Shown piece after piece: positions 13,751-25,600 of a DNA stretch of 64,000 bases (the first letter of the stretch is position 1; each line of letters begins with the position of its first letter). This DNA comes from Zanthoxylum bungeanum (Eukaryota > Streptophyta > Magnoliopsida > Sapindales > Rutaceae), in NCBI GenBank assembly GCA_019454045.1, contig SKCR01006525.1, positions 1 through 64,000 on the forward strand. Direction: 5' to 3'. The notes beneath the pieces are model-generated. The model was not told the origin of the DNA. It saw only the letters and a program-made list of their open reading frames with translations, and did not search any database. Position numbers and translations under genes: made by a program.

Positions 13751-14728
13751 TGTGCTGGCGAACTATCTGGGATGTTTGGGAATTGAGGGTGAGCTTAAAG
13801 AGCTCAGTAAGTAAAAACAATCATACTCTCAACATGATGTCACCAACAAAAACACATCTCAATCAAATAAGGTTTGATATCCGGATTCGGTATAATAATG
13901 GACTGAAACCAATGGAAGAGTCATTCTCTTACTCCCAAGGTTTCTCACCGTATAATCTCGCATAAATGTGCAAGAGGGGGATTGAACCGCACGCCTCTAC
14001 TAATCTCGCATAACCTCGCATAATCTCGCATCTCCGACCACTATTATACAATCCAGCAGTATAACAATAATCACACACAACATCCAACACATCTCATCAC
14101 ATTTTATCAATCAACTCATTTAAAAGTCATATAATACTCAAATACTTCGATTCATAGTACAAGCATACAATTATACCCAAAATTATATTCACAATTTAAG
14201 TTCTCATGCTATCGATTACTCAATCAAATTTTCAACATATATGTATAAATATACTTATACTATAATATATAAACTTATATATCGAACATCAACCAACAAA
14301 TATTGATGTCAAGGGAATCATCGTGTTTTGTGCTTACCTCAATCCACGCAAAACTCTCTATATCTATATGTCAGCGCTAAAATCTGGAAAATTGTAAAAT
14401 TATGATCAGGTCCTTATATTTTACTAAAATTATGATTTTACCCATAAACTTTCTAAATTTATAATTTAACCCCAATACTCTACAATATTATCAATTTAAT
14501 CCTAAAATTTTCAGTTATCACCTATTACTCACTAAAAATCAGAATCCATACATTTAGGTCCATAAAACATGTCAATTTACGAATAAATATAAAACTCTCA
14601 AAATATTATAATTACACCCCTAAAATTGTAAAATACAACGTACCGAGTTCCAACAACTCCAAAATTTCAGAACGAGGTGATCAACAGACAGCACACATCA
14701 TCGGGATCACAACGGTAGTGGTGGTAAT

Positions 14729-17321
14729 TGTTGGACAGTTATGACCCATAGCGTCACTATTTGTACAAATCATGGTATTGTTGTACAAATTAACTAGGGG
14801 TGGCAATTAGGGTCAGGATTCGTTTATTTGTTCGATTCGATTAGTTTTAAAGCAAATACGGGTTTGAAAAAATGGATTCGTTTAATAAATAGGTCAATTC
14901 GATTCGATTCGTTTATTAAACGAATCGAATACGAATTTAAGCTAATTGATTCGTTTATTCGTTAATGATTCGTTTTATTATTTTTATTTACTAGTTATTG
15001 TTAATTTTCAATTAAGATTCGAGAAATTATAGTTAATTATCATAGAAAATGTAATATTTTCGATATTCGGTGAGATATTTTTAGTAAATATATTAATTAC
15101 ATATTTCATATGTATATTTATATGAATAATTAATGTAAAACAAGTGTGGTAAATTATTTTATTAAATAATATTATTGACTAAACGAATAAACGAATATTT
15201 GTATTCGATTCGTTTAATAAACGAATCGAATACGAATCTTGATATTAGGATTCGTTTAATAAACGAATCGAATACGAATCCATCATATTTTGATTCGATT
15301 CGTTTAGGATTCGATACAAATTCGATTCGTTAATTCGTTTTGCCGCCCCTAAAATTAACTATGTGACAAAGGAAATTGTTCTTTCATCATTTGTAATTAG
15401 ATTACCAAGATGTATAAATGATGAAATGTCCATATGATTAGTACCGGATTGAGATGCTATGAGACAGTATCAATCCACTATGGTTTAATCAGTAAATATC
15501 CTTAGTCAGAGTATTATCGAGATTAGACATCGATAATGCGTAAAAGACTAGTATTACGCTTGTGCGCGTTGTGGGAGCATAACGACATAGTTATCATATA
15601 TTTGGGTATAGGATACTCATGCAAGTGTAATAAGAGGTTGTGTTTTACCGATGGTACGGAAAACAGCTTCGCTCTGGATAGACCCCGCAGAATCTCATTG
15701 GTAGTATGACTTTGTGTCTATGGGAGTCTGCCATTAGGGTGTATTTGGTCTTAACTTGAGACTTGCACCGCTAATACTTGCGACTATCAATATATTTTGG
15801 GTTTGGTCGTCCAGGGCTTTAACAGGTTCTGTGTACGCCTCTTCTGGGTATATTGAGAATCGTAGTGTATTGGGTGTGATGTCGAGATGGAAGTATCACT
15901 CCAGTCATAGTGGAGATGATGATCACGTTGGATACGGAACTTGTTCTCTTATATGCTCGAGCTATCGGGATATTATAACTAGGTCATGTTTATCCGATTA
16001 TAGAGACTGGTTACCAGAGATCCGATATGTGCTTCGTACGGGGCAGACACAATTCCAGCCCCAGACCTAGCACGTGACATCTGATGCTGGATTGAAATAT
16101 GCAATACTACGTATATTACGCCTGATATAGATCATATATTCCTGTAAGGATATTTCTGGAGAATTGGTGACGCTTTGCTAGAAGTCAACCTTGTCTTGTA
16201 AATCGGTACAAACGTAGTACTAGGTACTTACGTGTTCGGATGGTCCGACGATCGGATTTACTGCCAACATATCCGGAGATCTCATGGGTCGCTTCCCGAA
16301 GATTCACCGATGGCGTATGACTCGCACTTTATTAATCTGTGATTAATTAGTAGAGAGAGAAAATTAATCTGGGATTAATTATGGAGATATTTTATCTGGG
16401 ATAAAATATTTATTAAAGAGAGAAAATGATTAATTTGGAATTAATCGATAAAATAATATATTCGATATATTATACGAAATTGGATTTCGATGCGGAATTG
16501 AAATTGGATTTTAATTTGGGCGAACGAGTTAATTTAGAATTAATTCGCTAGCGACGTGAATAGTAATTTCGCTAGGCATAATTATTTAATTACGTCGCAA
16601 CGGAAAATTCATTAATTTGGAATTAACGAACCCGAGCCCGGGAGTGTTTGCGGGCGCACTCGCATTGCGAACTTAAGTGCGGCCCACAAGTCACATCTAG
16701 CATCAAATCACTAATCAATCGATTGATTTGATGTCTAGTCACTTTGAGTGATTTGATGTCTAGTCACTTTGAGTGATTTGAATAGTGATGGAAGTGGTTT
16801 GCTTTAATTGCTTTTGACTTTTGGAAAGCAAAATTGGTAAATGGATTTTGAATTTATTATTTGTGTATTAGATACACAATTTTCCAACAACCAACACTTA
16901 CACATTTTATTCTCTCTTTCCTTCTCCCTATCTCACGGTCTTGGACCAAAATTTCCCTCTAAAAAATCTGCTTCTGCCGAGAGTTTGCAAGGGAGAAACA
17001 TGGTGATTTTTGTGGCAAAAATCACCAAGAGCTAGCACTCAAAAGATGACATACAAATGTGATAGGGAAACGAATTTGTGAGCATGAAATACACATCACA
17101 AGCTTGGAGCTTGGGGACATCCATGGCCGAAAATTTCAAGGAGCAAAATACAGTGAATGCCGAGCCACTTAGGAGGGAAAAGCTTGAATATTTTGTTGTT
17201 CCTCGCGTCGCAAAAGCCGTTCAATGTGAGTATGATTCTGCCATTCTTCATTGAGTATTCACATATGTTTCTTGCTTATTATTGATCTTTGGGACCTTAG
17301 GTTAGACCTTAAAACCCAACA
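14729..17321 (+). mobile_element. nested solo LTR, probably copia type
   Basis: Begins TGTTGGACAG and ends AAACCCAACA, so the termini are the inverted TGTTGG/CCAACA. The five-base flanks GTAAT and GTAGT are a near-match target duplication. Without the MITE it carries, it is about 2.0 kb. It has no coding capacity; its 3' half includes a CT-rich leader around 16900-16930 and GGCCGAAAATTT, wording shared with the large copia LTR at 37958. No second copy or internal region is present. Confidence 0.6.
14795..15351. mobile_element. hAT-type MITE with perfect 8-bp TSD
   Basis: 557 bp bounded by TAGGGGTGGCAA and the complement of TTGCCGCCCCTA, flanked on both sides by the identical octamer AAATTAAC (14787-14794 and 15352-15359). 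An 8-bp duplication and TAGGGG termini are hAT features. The interior is built from repeats of ATTCGTTTAATAAACGAAT and CGAATACGAAT, which can fold into several hairpins. It is non-coding and sits inside the solo LTR, so it inserted after that LTR. Confidence 0.85.
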
Positions 17322-17947
17322 GTAGTGGTGAATGCTCGGTGGTCACCGACGAACGATCGAACGGCGTTAACTCTCATTTTTTACTCGTTTCACGACAACC
17401 GGAGGTCCGAATTGGGCAAACGAGGTGTCTAACTCGTGTATCTCGACGAGAGGAAGATTCTGGTCCTGGAGGTGTACTGCACGCACGGCGGCGCGTGGGT
17501 GCATGGATCAGCGACGCGGCGGCTAGTGGGTGGCGCGTGTGAGCGCGTGCGGCGGATTCTTGTAGTCGGTCCGGCGGCGTTGTCTTCGTCTCGTTGAGGG
17601 GATTCTCCTAGAGTGGTCACTCGCCGGAAAAGGTGGCCGGAAGACGTCGAACGACCATCTCTCTCTCCTGCATAACTTTCTCTCTCTTCTGGTTTGTGTT
17701 TTCTCTCACTATGATTTGTTTCTCTCTCTTACTCTTCACTGGTTCTGGAAATCAAAGCTTCAATACCCTGATATCAATTTATTTCACTCACACTAAGCAC
17801 ATAGCAATGAAAAAGAAAACTAGGTTTAGTTATTTTAACTAGGAGGGGTGGTTGAGTTTAATTATGATCATGAGTATATGGTTACAAATTTTAGGGGATA
17901 AGAATTTTTATTTAATTAAAATAAAAGATAGAGACATGGTCTCACAT

Positions 17948-18870
17948 ATCCACTTGTGAATTCTTTAAAGATACACTTGCATAATCTGTAAATGTTTCCC
18001 CAACTTCATCTTCTTCTCGCTCCACTTCCTGAGAGGTTCCAGAAATAAGAAAACTAACTGAAGAAGATTGCAGAATAGCAATACAAGCTAAATTATGTGT
18101 ATCATAATAGTTAGGCAGTAAAACATGCATTTAATTTACAAAAATGCAGAGAAGTGGAGTACGTAAGACAGATCACGAGTTTTTCCAAAAGCTTACCGTC
18201 CTTATTTGAGATTAGTCCTCAACAAGAAATCAGGATACTAAGAACCTCACTTCAATTCCTTCCCAATCCTCATACACTCGAACATAATACAACTCTATTA
18301 TGTTACAAATTGGAAATTGCTTCAAAGAGTTTCTCATCTTCAACATTCATAACTCTTCAAGAGCTGAGCCAGGTCAATCTCCCAATTTAAGATGATCAGT
18401 AAGGAATTAAACCAATTAGTATATACATATTCGGCAATGCAAAATCAACAATCTCCCTATTTAAGATGATTCCACTTCATACTTTATAATGGTAAATAGA
18501 TACTGTTACTTTCTTCATTTTCTCTTCGAATTTTTTCTTTATTTTTTTAAAATATTAATTCCAAATAAACTTAGGAAAGCAGTACTAGTACCAGCACAAA
18601 TTCCCTGTTCTACATTCTAATTTATCAATACAAAGTAGCAGTAGCAAGTCTCAAGGGGTGTGGTTTGATGGTGTAAGGGTTCATGATTTCACATTGATGT
18701 CTTGGATTCAAATACATGTAATGTGTTTCTTGTAAAAGCCCGAGACAGTCGGAGATTTTACATGCTCCGCTTAAGCCCATATTAGATGATTTAATGGTGG
18801 AATTTCTAACGATTTCAAAATATATATATAACAGTAGCAAGCAAAAGTACTAATTCAATTAGCTTGATAC
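17948..18870 (-). pseudogene. partial copy of FGT1-like gene (intron 1 and exon 2)
   Basis: About 740 bp, excluding the SINE, match 11625-12640 of the FGT1-like gene in the same order and orientation. The copied exon 2 (near 17980-18032) still reads EVEREEDE then VGETFTDY but has lost the codons for VAI and for GGT. Its splice donor GT has become GC. The segment around 11880-11970 is missing. No exon 1 or exon 3 is present, so it cannot be functional. The copy starts within a few bases of the gypsy LTR end at 17946, which suggests the LTR played a part in its origin. Confidence 0.88.
18649..18831 (+). mobile_element. tRNA-derived SINE with 10-bp TSD
   Basis: 183 bp inserted in the duplicated FGT1 fragment. 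It is flanked by CAGTAGCAAG at 18639-18648 and again at 18832-18841. The parental sequence near 12625 has the empty site. The head has box-A-like TGGTTTGATGG followed by box-B-like GGATTCAAAT, the spacing expected of a pol III promoter, and the tail is an AT repeat. Its length and TSD fit a plant SINE; I cannot name the family. Confidence 0.65.
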
Positions 18871-18871
18871 T

Positions 18872-19380
18872 CATTGTGGTAATCAAGACGCTAAAGACCT
18901 ATATATATTTTGCTTCTTCCTTCTCTTCGAACTCTTAACAATTAACCGAAATAAAGAAATATCAATTCGATAGGGCTAAAAAATGGTTATTTTCACTGTT
19001 TTAACTCAGGATCGTAGTATACACCTGAACGATGATGATTGGAGCAAAATCAGATTTATTGGAAGAATGATTGTAAACTTATATAATCGTACGGGATGTT
19101 GGGTCAAATACTTTATATATTGTTCCATTGGTTAACCTTTTAAACCTCACCAGGCCGAAAAAGGAGGGAAAAAACCTTGAATAGATGATGAACAAAGCAT
19201 CAACGAGAAGTACGTCCCTAGATATAAAAAAATTGAACTATTTCAACAGTACATAGTTGAAACATTTTCATTAATTACAAAAAAAAAAAAAAAATTAGGT
19301 ACTTTTGGAGTTCTTTTCTTCCCAAAAGTATGGATACCAAAGCAATCTCACTGCTGGTGAAGGTGATGGACACTGGGATT
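18872..19380. other. AT-rich intergenic sequence
   Basis: Between the FGT1 fragment and the membrane-protein gene I see only AT-rich DNA, including a run of A at 19279-19294. No gene or clear repeat is recognised. Confidence 0.5.
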
Positions 19381-19458
19381 TTCCTCTGCAAAATAATAAA
19401 ATTAAACAAAAGTAAACATAAAATTTAATGAATTATAAGTTTACAAAAATTTAATGAA

Positions 19459-20109
19459 TTATAAGTTAACCTCTATTCCAGTCGATGATCTCTCTCCGCA
19501 AAAAAAATGGACATATTCTGTCAACACATTCCATACTTTGGTAGCGTAGGAAAGTCCAAATGAACCAAGGATTACATGAAGCATGAGCGCAAAGGCCTCA
19601 CATTGTTGGCCATTACTAACACTATGATACACTTTAATCATGGCATGAAAAACAAAAATGTTAATCATATCACCTTTACTGTCAAGGATAACATGAGGGC
19701 AGTCTAGCCGATTGTATCCGGCAAATTGCAGTATTAACACTGATTGTTTAAATGCATAAACAAAGATTAATGACAATGGGGTGGTAGGGGTAGGGAAAAA
19801 ATACTCGTCCAAGATACCATATATAGTGTTTGCAATAATGCAGGTTAATGGGTGCAAAGCTGCAACTGGATAGACCAAAAGATGTAGCAGGTAAATGATC
19901 CAAAGTGCAACAGGAATGATACTGATTATTATCAAAATGAGCATCATTTTCTTCAAGTAGCTGCCATTAATGTAGAATGGTAATACAGCCACGATGAGAG
20001 CCAGCCATGTAAATATGAGAAAGATAGCACTCCCTTTTTTCCAGTTGCTCCACCGCTGCAATCTTTTGATAATTTCGCTCCACATGGCTTTGCTCTTGGT
20101 GTCCAACAT
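19459..20109 (-). CDS. unknown multi-pass membrane protein
   Basis: A single open frame of 216 residues, start ATG at 20109. The N-terminus is basic (KRLQRWSNWKK), followed by hydrophobic spans near residues 27-47 and 55-82. Further hydrophobic stretches lie near 84-98, 110-128 and 172-190, suggesting four to six membrane passes. I do not recognise the family. A possible donor (GAG/GTTAAC) at its 3' end and an acceptor near 19386 (TTATTTTGCAG) would replace the last three residues with about 35 others, so the C-terminus is open to question. A TATA-like stretch 150 bp upstream and a splice-acceptor-like TTGCTTCTAG at about 20187 are two alternative 5' arrangements. It is flanked by transposons and could be orphan or lineage-specific; expression is unproven. 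Confidence 0.5.
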   Translation of the reverse strand: MLDTKSKAMWSEIIKRLQRWSNWKKGSAIFLIFTWLALIVAVLPFYINGSYLKKMMLILIIISIIPVALWIIYLLHLLVYPVAALHPLTCIIANTIYGILDEYFFPTPTTPLSLIFVYAFKQSVLILQFAGYNRLDCPHVILDSKGDMINIFVFHAMIKVYHSVSNGQQCEAFALMLHVILGSFGLSYATKVWNVLTEYVHFFCGERSSTGIEVNL

Positions 20110-20255
20110 CTCTCTCTATTTTTCTTGCTAAATTCGACAACAAACAAGTTTGCTTTGTTCATTAACTTTGAGAATTTGAAAACTAGAAGCAAGGAAAAAG
20201 AATTGAAGTTCATTTTCATTATACAGAAGACGACTGAGAGATCTCCACCCAAAGC

Positions 20256-20265
20256 ATATATATAA
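20256..20265 (-). promoter_or_regulatory. possible TATA box for the membrane-protein gene
   Basis: On the minus strand, TATATATA lies about 150 bases upstream of the ATG at 20109, leaving room for a 5' UTR of roughly 120 bases. AT-rich context makes chance occurrence possible. Confidence 0.35.
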
Positions 20266-20334
20266 TTCAGTATATTTCTTATTAGCGCCTAACCGGATAC
20301 GGTTATGGTTCCGGTTTCGAGTGGACCTAGAATC

Positions 20335-20682
20335 TGTAGTGAAATAACGATCACTCTTGGAAGTGTTTGAGAAAAACCAAATTGTATTTATTACTATCAA
20401 GAATAAATACCAAGTTTACAACAATGAAACTTATCAAAAACTCAACACTCTCTCTATACAATTATACAACACTCATTGGGATACAAGTAATGGTCTCAAA
20501 ATGCTCAACTTATAGTGTCCAAACCGCGTGAACAGTGCCACGCGGTTTGGCACACGTTTTCAACACACAGCTTGCCTTAAGCTGTCCACAACTTATCTTC
20601 ACACTCAGCATGAAAAAGTCATGCATGCTTTCGGTGGGTTTGTTGCTATGCATTACTTTTGCATGCAATGATGGAACCAACA
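20335..20682 (-). repeat. 3' LTR of the Tork/Tnt1-type copia
   Basis: Read on the minus strand it begins TGTTGGTTCC and ends ACTACA. It matches 27333-27681 with only scattered substitutions. Confidence 0.95.
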
Positions 20683-20731
20683 AATCTCCCCCTCGGTGAA
20701 GATTTCCCAAAATCTGAGCCGACCATTAATC

Positions 20732-22509
20732 TGTTGACGACTTGGTCGCATAATCGATTGTAATTGGTTTTGATGATGTAACACGAGAAAGAAGACCTCT
20801 ACATGCAAACACGAAGCAATACAAAAAGTGTCGAAGCATATGTGGTGAAGAGCGAGAATGTGAAGACTAGAGCTTAATTGAAGAAATCATGAGAAGTCTT
20901 AGCTTAGTGCTCCAATTGTAAGTGAGTTTAATCAAGTGATCTAAAGCTCTTAGGAATCACACATTTTGCATCACTTGCATTTAAAATGGCTTAAAATGCT
21001 AAAAGAATCATTTGCATTTTATTTGCACCAAAATGAACTTCATGCACAATTCATCGGTAAATGATCTTCTAAAAACTAGCAAACGTTTGAATTAAACTTC
21101 AAATGATATATACCGTTAGATAGATATGTGTCTCTAGTTTGATACGGTTCAAACGGAACACAATTCCGATGCATAGAAAGTTTTCTAGAGCCATTTTACT
21201 ACAACATGTTCAGATGTGCGTTTTCTGCATACATGTCACATTAGAAAATTTCCATAAAATTCATATTAATGTTTTTGGAGTTTAATTTTTTACAGAAGCT
21301 ATATCTATGTGTCTAGTTTATGTAGAAATTTACGGATCATGATTTGGAATTTTCTAGAGGAAGTTATGGCCAAAATACCAAGTGTCGTCAGTCTTGACTG
21401 GTCATCAGAACTGAAACTAGGGAGCTCCAAACCGGTCTCCATGCCGGTTCCCATGCCGGTTTGCTCGCCGGTCTTCATGCCGGTTTTGGGCACAAAATAC
21501 ATGCTCTCTGGAACCAGGGAGCTCCTCGCCGGTCTCCATGCCGGTTTCCATACCGGTCTAGGCTTTATTGTGCAGTTACCGAAACCAGGGAGATCCATAC
21601 CGGTCTCCATGCCGGTTTTGATACCGGTCTAGCTCTTCATGTTACAAAGCTACTGGAACCGGCACGGACTATACTGGTTTTCATACCGGTCTAACGTATA
21701 CATTTCAAACGGTAATATAGCCGTTAGTATCCGTTGGAGCCCTAGACCAGCATGTCGGTCTCCTCGCCGGTTTGCTCGCCCGTCTCGCTGTAAGTTGGGG
21801 AAAGCTTTGCATTTTATTATAAATAGAACCCCAACTCATTTGCATTAATTGAGAAACTTGATACACAACCTTCATACATTCTCTAAAGCAAATACAAGAG
21901 TGTCTTGAACCTTCATACATTTAAACACTCATACAAGCTCACAAACATCTTCATATCATTTAGTGAGCTTAGATCACTTGGGTTTGCATCTCACACAATC
22001 TTCATTATATTGTGAGTGCCCAAGTGTGTTTTACAATCTTCTTATACAAAACACTTGTGGTTGTGAATCCCATTAGATTGGGTAGTTGTAAAGGTTTGTG
22101 AGTAAGCCTACGAACAAAACTCAAAAGTTGTAAAAGGTTCGGAGTGCGCCTTTGCGGAAAACTCTTGGTTGCGAGTGAACCAAGTAAACTCGATTTAGTG
22201 GAAATCTTCAAGCGAGGCTTGGGGGAGTGGACGTAGGCACGTTTGGCCGAACCACTATATATCGCGGTGTCGTATTTCTCTTTCCCTATACTTTTACTAC
22301 TTGCAAGTTTATTTATACTTATATACATTGAATATAAAACTTGCATATAGGCTATTAATTGGAATAGAGAAAATTGCCTTAAGTCCCAACTTGGTAATAA
22401 GAGTTAAAATCGGCAAAGATTTTATAATTCCGCATTTATAGCGATAACTCAATTCACCCCCCTCTTGGGTATAGAGATTCTTTGTCGCTATTGCTTGTAG
22501 GTACTTTCA
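20732..22509 (+). mobile_element. solo LTR of a SIRE/Maximus-like copia
   Basis: 1778 bp starting TGTTGACGAC and ending GTACTTTCA, flanked by TAATC at 20727-20731 and 22510-22514. Near its 3' end it has CAATTCACCCCCCTCTTGGG and GGACGTAGGCACGTTTGGCC, phrases typical of SIRE/Maximus LTRs. The U3 part carries imperfect repeats of CCGGTCTCCATGCCGGTT (21431-21780). There is no internal region, so it arose by recombination between two LTRs. It interrupts the untranslated region of the host copia, not its pol. Confidence 0.85.
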
Positions 22510-22627
22510 TAATCATCCAAAATCTGGATCCTTCAAAAGATCATCCACTGGCTGCAACTGAATGACTGCCTACGTACCCTGAGTTGGGATAAAGCCAATC
22601 GTAATTCTATGTATCTGAAAACAAACA

Positions 22628-25600
22628 TCATCTGAAAGCTATCCCAGTTATGTCTCTGCACAACTCTAGCTTGTCTCGAGTAACCACCTTTGTTAACATG
22701 TCGGTTGGATTCTCATATGTATGGATCTTTACTAGTCTCAGCAGTTGTTGATCCATCACCTCGCGTATCCAGTGATAGCGAATATCAATATGTTTCGTCC
22801 GGGAATGATACATTGAGTTCTTGCTCAAGTCTAGAGCACTCTGACTGTCGCAATGTATCTTGAATTATGTCTGTTTGATCCCTAACTCTTGGAGAAACCG
22901 CTTTAGCCACAACATTTCTTTTCCTGCCTCAGCTATGGCAATGTACTCAGCTTCTGTTGTGTGGAAATGCTATATACCTATGCAATCTTGACTGCCATGA
23001 CACAGCTCCCCCTGCAAAGTGTAAATGAATCCTGATGTAGATTTCCTACCATCAAGATCTCCCGCCATATCTGAATCTGTATAGCCTTCCAAGATCGGAT
23101 CAGCTCCCCCGTAACACAGACGAAACTTCGTTGTACCTTTGAGGTACCTGAGAATCCATTTGACTGCTTCCCAGTGTTGTTTTCCAGGATTAGAGAGAAA
23201 ACGGCTCACTACACCCACTGCGTGTGGCAATATCTGGCCTGGTACATACCATTGCATACATTAGGCTTCCAACAACTGAAGAATATGGTATTGCTGACAT
23301 TTCCTATATCTCTTTCTTGGATGAGGGGCACAAACTCTTGCTCAGTTTGAAATGGTATGCTAGCAGAACGCTGACTGGTTTGGCTTTCTGTATATCGAAC
23401 CTCCTGATTACCCGTTCAATATACATTTCCTGTGAAAGCCATAACTTCTTGTTATGTCTGTCACGAACAATCTCCATTCCCAAAATCTGTTGAGCTGGTC
23501 CTAAGTCTTTCATGTCGAAATCCTTAGAGAGTTCCTTCTTCAGCTGGCTGATCTTCGCTGCTTCTTGTCCAACAATAAACATGTCATCTACATACAGTAG
23601 AAGAGCAACGAAATTTCCATCTGGAAACCTCTGAATGTATACTCACTGATCTGCTGCAGTTCTTTTGTAGCCTTGACCCACCATGAATGAGTCAAACTTC
23701 TTGTACCATTGCCTCGATGCTTGCTTGAGCCCGCACAAGCTCTTTTTCAGCTTGCAAACAAGGTTTTCTTTACCTGAAACCTTGAATCCTTCTGGCTGCT
23801 CCATGTAGTTTCTTCATTCAGATCACCATGAAGAAATGCTGTTTTGACATCCATCTGTTCAAGCTCCAAGTTCAATCTGGCTATTAATCCTATGATAACT
23901 CGGATTGAAGCCATTTTTACCACCGTGAAAAATTTCATCAAAGTCAATTCCCTTTTCTGTAGGAATCCTTTGACCACTAGCAGAGCTTTGTGTTTCACCA
24001 CTTTCCCGCTGCCATCTTTCTTGAGCTTGAATACCCATTTGTTCTTCAGTGCCTTCATTCCATGTGAGAGCTTGACTATCTCATAAGTGTTGTTTTTCTA
24101 CAGAGATTCCATCTCATCCTGCATTGCGTGCAGCCATTTGTCTTTGTCTTCATGAGATACCGCTTCGTTGAAGGTTTCTGGCTCCCCCTCGTCAGTAAGC
24201 AGAATGTATTCTGATCCTGAGTATCTGCTCATGGAATCCGGCCTCTCGGATCTTCGTACTGGAGGTTCTGGCTGTCTATTGTCATCTGGATCTGTGGATG
24301 ATCCTGAAGCCTCTGATGGAGCAGGATGTGCTCCCTCTGCTCAACACCTCCATCTTCCTCCGGTTCTGCTTCTGGCATGTCTTGCACCCCATCATCATCT
24401 GTGGCCTCTGGTGTTGGTGTTGGGGTTGTGTCTGGATTTGCATCGGTATTGTTGGCACTAGTTTTAGAAGGCATCTTGGGCTTTTCAATGTCTTATATTG
24501 TCTGGTCTTCAAGAAACACTATATCTCTGCTTCTGATGACCTTCCTTTCCTTCGAGTCCCAAACCTGTATCCAAATTCCTCGTCTCCATAGCCTATGAAG
24601 ATGCATGGAGTAGTCATTGCATCGAGCTTCTGCCTGAGCTCCTTGGATACATGTGCAAATGCTAAACATCCGAATATTCTGAGGTGAGAATATGAAGGGT
24701 TCTTACCAGACCACACTTTCTCCTGAATCTCGAAGTTCAACGGTACATATGGTGATCTGTTGATCAGGTAACAGGCGGCACGAACAGCTTCTCCCCAGAA
24801 TGGCTTTGGCAGTTTAGCCATACTGATCATGCTTCTGACTTTCTCCATAATGGTGCGGTTCATCCTTTCAGCGACACCATTGTGTTGTGGGGTGCGTGGA
24901 ACAGTCCTCTCGTGTCGAATGCCGTGACTTCCGCAGTAGGCATCGAACTCCCTGGAAGTGTATTCGCCTCCATTGTATGTGCGAAGGCACTTCAGTTTCT
25001 TCCCTGTTTCACGCTCGACCATGGCATGGAACAGTTTGAAATAATCCAGGACCTGATCCTTTGATTTCAGAAAATACACCCATACTTTCCGAGAAGCATC
25101 GTCAATAAAAGTCATAAAAAATTTATTACCGCCTAATGAGTTTACCTCCAAGGGACCACATACGTCAGAGTACACCAGACTGAGTAACTCTGATTTCTTT
25201 GTAGAAGAGAAATTGAAAGAGACTATGTGTTGCTTACCGAATAGACAGTGATTGCAAGGATCCAGAGTAGCATTTTTGGAGACGGTGATTAGATCCTTCT
25301 TTGTCAAGGTAGACAATCACATTTCACTCATGTGACCGAGTCTCTGGTGCCACAGATTCTGAGAAGCCTCTCGTTCAGCTACATTTAGGCTTTCTGCACA
25401 AATCTTCACATGAGTCTTGTACAAGGTTCCACAGATGTGTCCTCGGGCGATGACCATAGCACCTTTGATCATTCTTCAGGTGCCGTTACTGAAGTGACTA
25501 GCATAGCCGTTTGTCAAGGGCTACCCCCGAGAGTAAGTTGAGCCGAAGTTTTGGAACATGTCTGACCTCTTTCAGGGTTACTGTATACCCTACATTTGTC

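Larger units (their letters stand above)
13751..17946 (-). mobile_element. gypsy-type (Tekay/Del-like) LTR, split by a nested LTR
   Basis: Read on the minus strand this segment starts TGTGAGACCATGTCTC (near 17946) and ends TCGCCAGCACA (13751), a TG...CA LTR layout. It includes a TC-rich leader near 17660-17730 and short AATCTCGCATAA repeats at 13955-14035. Removing the nested 14729-17321 insertion leaves about 1.6 kb. I see no internal region or coding sequence, so it is probably a solo LTR. The flanks do not form a clear target duplication, so the exact ends are inferred. Confidence 0.5.

Noticed and set aside
15756..16070. 104-codon frame
   Set aside because: Sits inside a solo LTR with no recognisable domain; treated as chance.
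18649..18740. tRNA-like box A and B sequences considered as a tRNA gene
   Set aside because: No cloverleaf can be drawn and flanking target duplications show it is a SINE.
21305..21694. Open frames on both strands over the CCGGT repeats
   Set aside because: Products of the repeat in a SIRE-like LTR; the translations are repetitive (for example repeated MPV and GLHAGF) and match no family.
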